From an uncultured Clostridia bacterium (GTDB lineage Bacteria; Bacillota; Clostridia; TANB77; CAG-508): 15,844 nt of DNA. The position numbers and the translations under genes were made by a program. The stretch lies in assembly GCA_934167165.1 (NCBI GenBank), contig CAKPKG010000031.1, positions 1 to 15,844 of the forward strand, read 5' to 3'. Below, piece by piece: positions 11,911-15,844 of the stretch; within the stretch, counting starts at the first letter, position 1, and each line of letters opens with the position of its first letter. The notes under the pieces were generated by a model. The model saw only the letters and a list, made by a program, of their open reading frames with translations. It was not told the origin of the DNA and ran no database searches.

Positions 11911-13787
11911 AAGTTAACTACGTTATATTCTATATTTGATTTATCTAAAATTTCTTTTTCTCGGTTTGTGCATGTAAAAATAATAATTTGATTATTATAA
12001 TTCGAATTTAAATATCTTATAATATTCTCTAATCTTTGATTATCAAAGTATGCAAAACTTTCATCTAATATTATTGGCATAGTTTCTTCTGTTATTTCTT
12101 GAATGGCCGACAACCTAAGCGATAAGTATAATTGATCTATTGTGCCTATACTTAATTTATTACACTCTATGTATTCTCCATTTTCTGCTTCTATTGTTAA
12201 ACCTGTATCTAAATTAAAGTTTGCTTTTTTATATTTTCCATTAGAAATTACTTCTATATTATTTGATAATTCTTTTGTAAATTTTGGTGTTATATTTCTT
12301 TTCATCTCATCATATGCTTCTTCTAATGTTTCTTTTGCTAAATATATTACTTTATTTAATTCTTCTAATTCTTTTTTCTGTTCATATAAGTATTCTAGTT
12401 TTTCCTCACATTCTATTTTATTATCTAATTTCTCATTAATATTTTTTTCTTCTATATTAATAGTATTTATTCTAATCAAGTTTAAATTTAATTGTTTTTC
12501 TAAATAATCAATATTATAATTTATATTCTTTAAATTATCATTAAAAAAATTATCGATTTGTGTTTCGCAATTAAATTCATTTTTTATTTCATTTATTTTT
12601 ATTTTATTTTTTTCTTCCATATTTTTTTTAATATTATTTATTTCTTTTTCTGTATTTTTAATATTTTCTTCTAATATTTCTATTTCTTTTTCTATTTTTA
12701 TTTTTTCTAAATTATTTGTTTTTTCTTTTTTATTTAATTTATTTTTATTTAAAATAAATAATATTAAATTAATTATTAAATAAGCCATAGTTGCTGCGAC
12801 CACTGTATAATCTACAATTTTAGGGAATTTAATTATATTAATAATAATATTTAAAATTATTAAAATTACCATTAATAATATATTTAAAATATTTTTATTA
12901 TTTTTTGTTTTTTTATTATTTATTTCATTTTTATTTTTTATTTCATTTTTTAATTTATTTATTTTATTTTCGCAATCATTTTTTATTTCATTTTTTATTT
13001 TTATTTTTTCTTCTTCTATTTTATTTTCTTCTTTTATTTTTTTAATTTCTTCATTTATTTTAATTTCTATTTTTATTTTATTATTCTCTTTTTCTAAATT
13101 ATTTATTTCTTCTTTTTTGCTTTTACTATCACATTCACAATTTTCTATTTTATTTATTTCTTCTTCTAAATTATTTATTTCTTTTAATATATTATTTATT
13201 GGTCTTCCTGTTGTTCTTTCTGTGCCTATTTCTTCAATTTGTTTTTTAGATAAATTGGACATAACTTTATTATATGATATATTGTCATCTCCAGTAGAGA
13301 GCATATTTGCTATTTTTTGTGTTATTATATTTTGACTGTTCTGTGGTAATGCTACTCCTTGTTGTTCTGCTATCGCTGTACTAAATAATGTTTCCTCATC
13401 TATGTTTGTTTGTTCATAAAAGAATTGATTTCCCTTAGTTTTATTTATGGAAAATTCTTTTGATATATCTTCTGAATTTTCATTATATATTTTTGGATTC
13501 TTTTTAGAAAAATCTCTAAATATTTCAAATTTCTCTTCATTATCTAATGTATATATTATTTTACCAGAAAACTCACTTTCATCCCATGGTTTATATTTAT
13601 CATAATCTGATATTTCTTTTCCATTTTTATTTTTAGATATTCCATATAACATAGAAGGAATAAATTTTAATAATGTAGTTTTTCCTGCTTCATTTTCTCC
13701 ATATATTAAATTTATTTTTTTATTTAAATTAATTTCTTTATTTTTTATTTTTCCAAATCCATTTATTTTTAAAAAATTAATTTTCAA
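11907..13787 (-). CDS. yhaN: YhaN-like Rad50/SbcC-type ATPase with membrane helices
   Basis: An ABC-type SMC/Rad50-like ATPase paired with the YhaO nuclease upstream. N-terminal half-domain: MKINFLKINGFGKIKN and Walker A GENEAGKT (30-37), with EQQGVALPQ near 141 as the Q-loop region. C-terminal half-domain: signature LSIGT (545-549) and Walker B IILDES (572-577), then IIIFTCTNRE, where the switch histidine expected in ABC ATPases is not seen. Between are two Lys/Asn-rich coiled coils (about 200-295 and 350-495) joined not by a CxxC zinc hook but by two membrane helices (about 299-319 and 327-346). This is the arrangement described for Bacillus YhaN, so the protein is probably anchored to the membrane with its ATPase head in the cytosol. 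626 aa. Start is TTG (13785-13787) after GAGGTGAT. Its stop codon lies inside a MITE-like terminal repeat. The coiled-coil DNA is extremely AT-rich. Confidence 0.85.
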   Translation of the reverse strand: MKINFLKINGFGKIKNKEINLNKKINLIYGENEAGKTTLLKFIPSMLYGISKNKNGKEISDYDKYKPWDESEFSGKIIYTLDNEEKFEIFRDFSKKNPKIYNENSEDISKEFSINKTKGNQFFYEQTNIDEETLFSTAIAEQQGVALPQNSQNIITQKIANMLSTGDDNISYNKVMSNLSKKQIEEIGTERTTGRPINNILKEINNLEEEINKIENCECDSKSKKEEINNLEKENNKIKIEIKINEEIKKIKEENKIEEEKIKIKNEIKNDCENKINKLKNEIKNKNEINNKKTKNNKNILNILLMVILIILNIIINIIKFPKIVDYTVVAATMAYLIINLILFILNKNKLNKKEKTNNLEKIKIEKEIEILEENIKNTEKEINNIKKNMEEKNKIKINEIKNEFNCETQIDNFFNDNLKNINYNIDYLEKQLNLNLIRINTINIEEKNINEKLDNKIECEEKLEYLYEQKKELEELNKVIYLAKETLEEAYDEMKRNITPKFTKELSNNIEVISNGKYKKANFNLDTGLTIEAENGEYIECNKLSIGTIDQLYLSLRLSAIQEITEETMPIILDESFAYFDNQRLENIIRYLNSNYNNQIIIFTCTNREKEILDKSNIEYNVVNL

Positions 13788-13917
13788 AATATCACCTCAA
13801 TTTTTATTTTTTAGTATTTATTTTTATTTAATATATATTTTTTATTAATTATTTTTATTTTCTTTATTTTTTATTGTTTTTTCATTTTTTATTTAAAAGA
13901 TTTTTTCAAATATTTGT

Positions 13918-13937
13918 TTTTTCTTTTTTGACAATTT
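13918..13937. repeat. Direct repeat, copy A
   Basis: The 20-bp sequence TTTTTCTTTTTTGACAATTT occurs here and again at 14009-14028, 91 bp apart. It is T-rich but the shared GACAATTT makes chance identity unlikely. Confidence 0.6.
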
Positions 13938-14008
13938 TTCTTTTATTTCTTTTGCCTTTTTGTAAATTCTCCAAGTTTTTTCACTTACAATTTTTTGTTG
14001 GTAATCTA

Positions 14009-14028
14009 TTTTTCTTTTTTGACAATTT
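14009..14028. repeat. Direct repeat, copy B
   Basis: Identical over 20 bp to 13918-13937, in the same orientation. Confidence 0.6.
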
Positions 14029-14045
14029 CTTTTGTTGTTTACGTT

Positions 14046-14075
14046 TGTTTACATATTTCTTCGTGGCTTTTTGTT
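14046..14075. repeat. 30-bp near-repeat, copy A
   Basis: TGTTTACATA, a 7-nt T-rich spacer, then GTGGCTTTTTGTT. The same pattern recurs at 14171-14200 with a 6-nt spacer and one extra T. Confidence 0.5.
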
Positions 14076-14170
14076 CTATTTCTTCTTAACATTTTCTTTT
14101 AGATTTTTACTGCATTTTTTACACTAATATTTTTCATTTTTTCCTTTGCATTCTTTCTAATTTTTGCTAC

Positions 14171-14200
14171 TGTTTACATAATTTTAGTGGCTTTTTTGTT
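14171..14200. repeat. 30-bp near-repeat, copy B
   Basis: TGTTTACATA, a 6-nt spacer, then GTGGCTTTTTTGTT; partner of 14046-14075, offset 125 bp. It suggests an old internal duplication. Confidence 0.5.
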
Positions 14201-14282
14201 TGTTTTTTCTCTTCTTTATGTTCACTATGTATTATTTTGTACTTTTTCATTGTTTTACTTTATTTCCGTTGCTTTTAGAAAG

Positions 14283-14291
14283 TTATCCACA
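14283..14291 (+). promoter_or_regulatory. Perfect DnaA-box match
   Basis: TTATCCACA, the consensus DnaA box, in a very AT-rich non-coding gap. It stands alone; I saw no second box close by. Confidence 0.35.
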
Positions 14292-14340
14292 GGTTGTTTT
14301 TCTTCTTGTTTTTCGTTTTCTCTTCATTTATGTTACCTTT

Positions 14341-15477
14341 CTATTTTAAGGCATTTATAAAGATTTCTATAGCTTCTTCCATTTCTTCTTTTGTACATAT
14401 TCCTTCTTGTTCTTTTTGTAAAATTCTGTTAATGAAAACTCCCTTTAAATTGTTTTGATTTGCCAATTCATTTATATCATATTTCATTTTTGAAAAATCT
14501 TTTACTTTCAAAATAGTTTCGTTCAATACCATTTTTTGGATCTTATTCAAATTGATTTCTGTGTTTTTATATCCTTCTAAAATTACTTTATAGTTTTTTT
14601 GTTTATCTGTTTTTATATTTTTTATTTCTTCAATTAGTTCTTCTTCTGAATTAATTTCTGAAATATTTAATTTTATTTCTTCAAAAACTCTTTTATCTGC
14701 TTTAATAAATTTTATTTTTTTATTTATTTTAAAATTATTTTTATTTATTCCTGAATTATTTAAATTATTATTATTTATTTCTGAATTATTTTTATTTATT
14801 TCTACATCTAAAAATCCGTGTTCTCCTAATTCATCAAATCCAAAAGAAATTAAAGACCCCGGATATATAAAATTATTTTTATTTTCTTCAAAATTTGCTT
14901 TATGGATATGACCTAATGCAGCATAATCAAATCCTATTTCTTTTAATTTATTACTATTTAAAGGATTATATTGCATATCTAAGGTTTTACTAGCATCTAA
15001 TGAACCGTGTGCAATTAATATATTTATTTTATTTTTATTTTTTATATTTATTTTTTCAATTTGGGAATTTTCACAATAAAAATCTGTAAATCCAAATCCA
15101 TATATATCTGCCTCTTCTGTTTCTACAATTTTTATTTCAGAATCAAATATTGTTACATTGTCATTCCATTTAAATGTGTTATAAAACGAATTAACTAAAA
15201 ATGGATCATGATTTCCTGGTGTTATAAATATTTGTGTATTTGGTATTTCTTTAAATAAATTATTAATATATTCTATTGTGCTTTTTCTTATATATTTTTG
15301 TTCATATAAATCCCCTGATATAAATAAAAAGGGGATTTGATTTTCTTTTATATATTCTATTGCATCTGCAAATGCTTTCCTTTGTTCAAGCCTTCTTTCA
15401 TTAGCTAAATTTTCTCTTGATGCAAGTACTGTAAATGGACTGTCAAAGTGTACATCTGCCATATGTATAAATCTCAT
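14341..15477 (-). CDS. yhaO: YhaO-like metallophosphoesterase (Mre11/SbcD-type nuclease)
   Basis: A calcineurin-like phosphoesterase predicted to be the nuclease partner of YhaN, as Mre11 is of Rad50. The five metal-binding motifs are intact: MADVHFDS (D8, H10), FISGDLYE (D56), TPGNHDP (N89, H90), LIAHGSLD (H157) and ALGHIHK (H190, H192). A C-terminal capping region follows (about 255-378). Between the nuclease core and cap, residues about 227-256 form an Asn/Lys-rich run with repeats of INKNN and EINNNN that looks like a low-complexity expansion. The open frame extends 21 codons further upstream (MRSVNLQF...), but AAGGAGG lies 7 nt before the ATG at 15475-15477 and the family starts at MRFIHMADVH, so 378 aa is preferred. 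Promoter at 15499-15526. yhaN follows after a 553-bp gap. Confidence 0.93.
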   Translation of the reverse strand: MRFIHMADVHFDSPFTVLASRENLANERRLEQRKAFADAIEYIKENQIPFLFISGDLYEQKYIRKSTIEYINNLFKEIPNTQIFITPGNHDPFLVNSFYNTFKWNDNVTIFDSEIKIVETEEADIYGFGFTDFYCENSQIEKINIKNKNKINILIAHGSLDASKTLDMQYNPLNSNKLKEIGFDYAALGHIHKANFEENKNNFIYPGSLISFGFDELGEHGFLDVEINKNNSEINNNNLNNSGINKNNFKINKKIKFIKADKRVFEEIKLNISEINSEEELIEEIKNIKTDKQKNYKVILEGYKNTEINLNKIQKMVLNETILKVKDFSKMKYDINELANQNNLKGVFINRILQKEQEGICTKEEMEEAIEIFINALK

Positions 15478-15498
15478 TAAAATTCCTCCTTCTTTTTC

Positions 15499-15526
15499 AT
15501 TATATATTTTATTTATGAATTGTAAA
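15499..15526 (-). promoter_or_regulatory. Promoter of yhaO, built on a MITE remnant
   Basis: On the minus strand TTTACA (15521-15526), 16 bp, perfect TATAAT (15499-15504). The -35 box lies within the AATTTACAATTC terminal sequence of the element remnant. Confidence 0.65.
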
Positions 15527-15558
15527 TTCACACTTCGCACCTCATACCTCTCACTTCA
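15516..15558. mobile_element. Remnant of the MITE-like element, copy 3
   Basis: GAATTGTAAATTCAC resembles the element's terminal repeat, and CACTTCGCACCTCATACCTCTCACTTC resembles its C-rich inner arm (compare 3729-3757), but the matching G-rich arm is absent. This looks like an internal-deletion derivative of about 43 bp in the yqeK-yhaO gap. Confidence 0.55.
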
Positions 15559-15562
15559 AATC

Positions 15563-15844
15563 TTATATTTTCCCCAGCAAATAATTCCTTGCTATGATTC
15601 CGTTTAAGTGAATTAATGCTCTTTTTTTTACTTGTAACTCTATTTTTTTATCTAATATATATAAAACTGCCTCATCCATATCCTTTTTTGCTAAATCTTT
15701 TATATATTCTATGTCATCAAAATTTCTTTCTTTGCTTGTCCTATCTGCAATAAATAATATTTTAGAATATATATCCATATCTTTATTTCCTGTTGTATGA
15801 TTGGCTATTGCTTGTCCCATGCTTTCAGAAAATCCAAATTTTTT
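15563..15844 (-). CDS. yqeK: YqeK-like HD-domain Ap4A hydrolase, C-terminal part
   Basis: Only the C-terminal part is in the window; the frame stays open past the Met at 15818-15820 to the edge (reading KKFGFSESMGQAIANHTTG), so that Met is internal and the true start lies beyond 15844. NHTTGNKDMDIYSKILFIADRT, followed by EYIKDLAKKDMDEAVLYILDKKI and a terminal ARNYLL, matches the end of YqeK, an HD-domain enzyme that cleaves diadenosine tetraphosphate symmetrically to ADP and helps clear this stress nucleotide. The HTTG histidine and the ADRT aspartate belong to the HD metal and substrate site; the first HD motif lies outside the window. In Firmicutes yqeK usually follows nadD and precedes rsfS; here yhaO follows instead. 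Confidence 0.85.
   Translation of the reverse strand, partial: KKFGFSESMGQAIANHTTGNKDMDIYSKILFIADRTSKERNFDDIEYIKDLAKKDMDEAVLYILDKKIELQVKKRALIHLNGIIARNYLLGKI

Larger units (their letters stand above)
13788..14340. other. AT-rich 553-bp gap between yhaO and yhaN
   Basis: There is no credible gene. On the minus strand it is purine-rich with Lys-rich stretches broken by stops; the longest open piece (about 48 codons, ending near 13890) includes EKTWRIYKKAKEIKEKLSKK but has no start or ribosome site. On plus an F-rich frame at 13874-14089 is the shadow of this. It holds two direct repeats, a near-duplicate 30-bp motif and a perfect DnaA box. No terminator is visible after yhaO, so yhaO and yhaN may share a transcript. 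It may be a decayed Lys-rich gene or a long non-coding spacer. Confidence 0.5.

Noticed and set aside
11800..11991. Plus-strand 63-aa frame
   Set aside because: It lies in the MITE-like element and antisense to the yhaN end; no ribosome site or family resemblance.
13874..14089. Plus-strand 71-aa Phe-rich frame
   Set aside because: TTG start without ribosome site; Phe richness simply mirrors the poly-A/Lys-rich opposite strand.
13788..14340. Replication origin
   Set aside because: Only one DnaA box, no dnaA or dnaN nearby and no box cluster; AT-richness is general in this genome.

Overview
The window is very AT-rich and looks like a chromosomal segment of a spore-forming Clostridia-type Firmicute. 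Three things support this: an ftsA-ftsZ-spoIIGA-sigE block, strong AAGGAGG ribosome sites with several TTG starts, and many promoters of the TTGACA/TATAAT type. This placement is inferred from gene content only. No rRNA, tRNA, CRISPR array, prophage or complete insertion sequence was seen.

Layout. At 1-878 (+) is the rest of a PflX-like radical SAM gene, broken by a one-base frameshift. It is tail-to-tail with a GT4 glycosyltransferase (875-2008, -). A divergent promoter region holding a REP-like palindrome leads to a DUF308 membrane protein (2155-2694, +), which faces a TVP38/VTT membrane protein (2872-3582, -) across a gap full of hairpins. Next come a MITE-like hairpin element, trmL (3835-4329, +) and an mgtC-family gene (4399-5073, +). 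From 5085 to 15844 every gene is on the minus strand. In transcription order these are the 3' part of yqeK, yhaO, yhaN, prfA, femX-like, ftsA, ftsZ, spoIIGA (frameshifted) and sigE.

How the genes work together. FtsA and FtsZ build the division ring. SpoIIGA is the membrane protease that activates pro-sigma-E in the mother cell after asymmetric division, so the two sets are linked in function as well as position. The FemX-like enzyme probably adds amino acids to peptidoglycan precursors. YhaO and YhaN form an Mre11/Rad50-like nuclease-ATPase pair. The remaining genes are translation (prfA), tRNA modification (trmL), Ap4A turnover (yqeK) and membrane proteins.

Most of the window is ordinary core genome and I did not find a convincing new multi-gene system. 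The points most worth a second look are: (1) two single-base frameshifts, one of them in spoIIGA; (2) a three-copy MITE-like family at promoter or gene edges, supplying a -35 box for yhaO and the stop codon of yhaN; (3) four repeats with an exact 11-bp period just upstream of the ftsA promoter; (4) a 550-bp AT-rich gap between yhaO and yhaN with internal repeats, possible decayed coding sequence and a perfect DnaA box.
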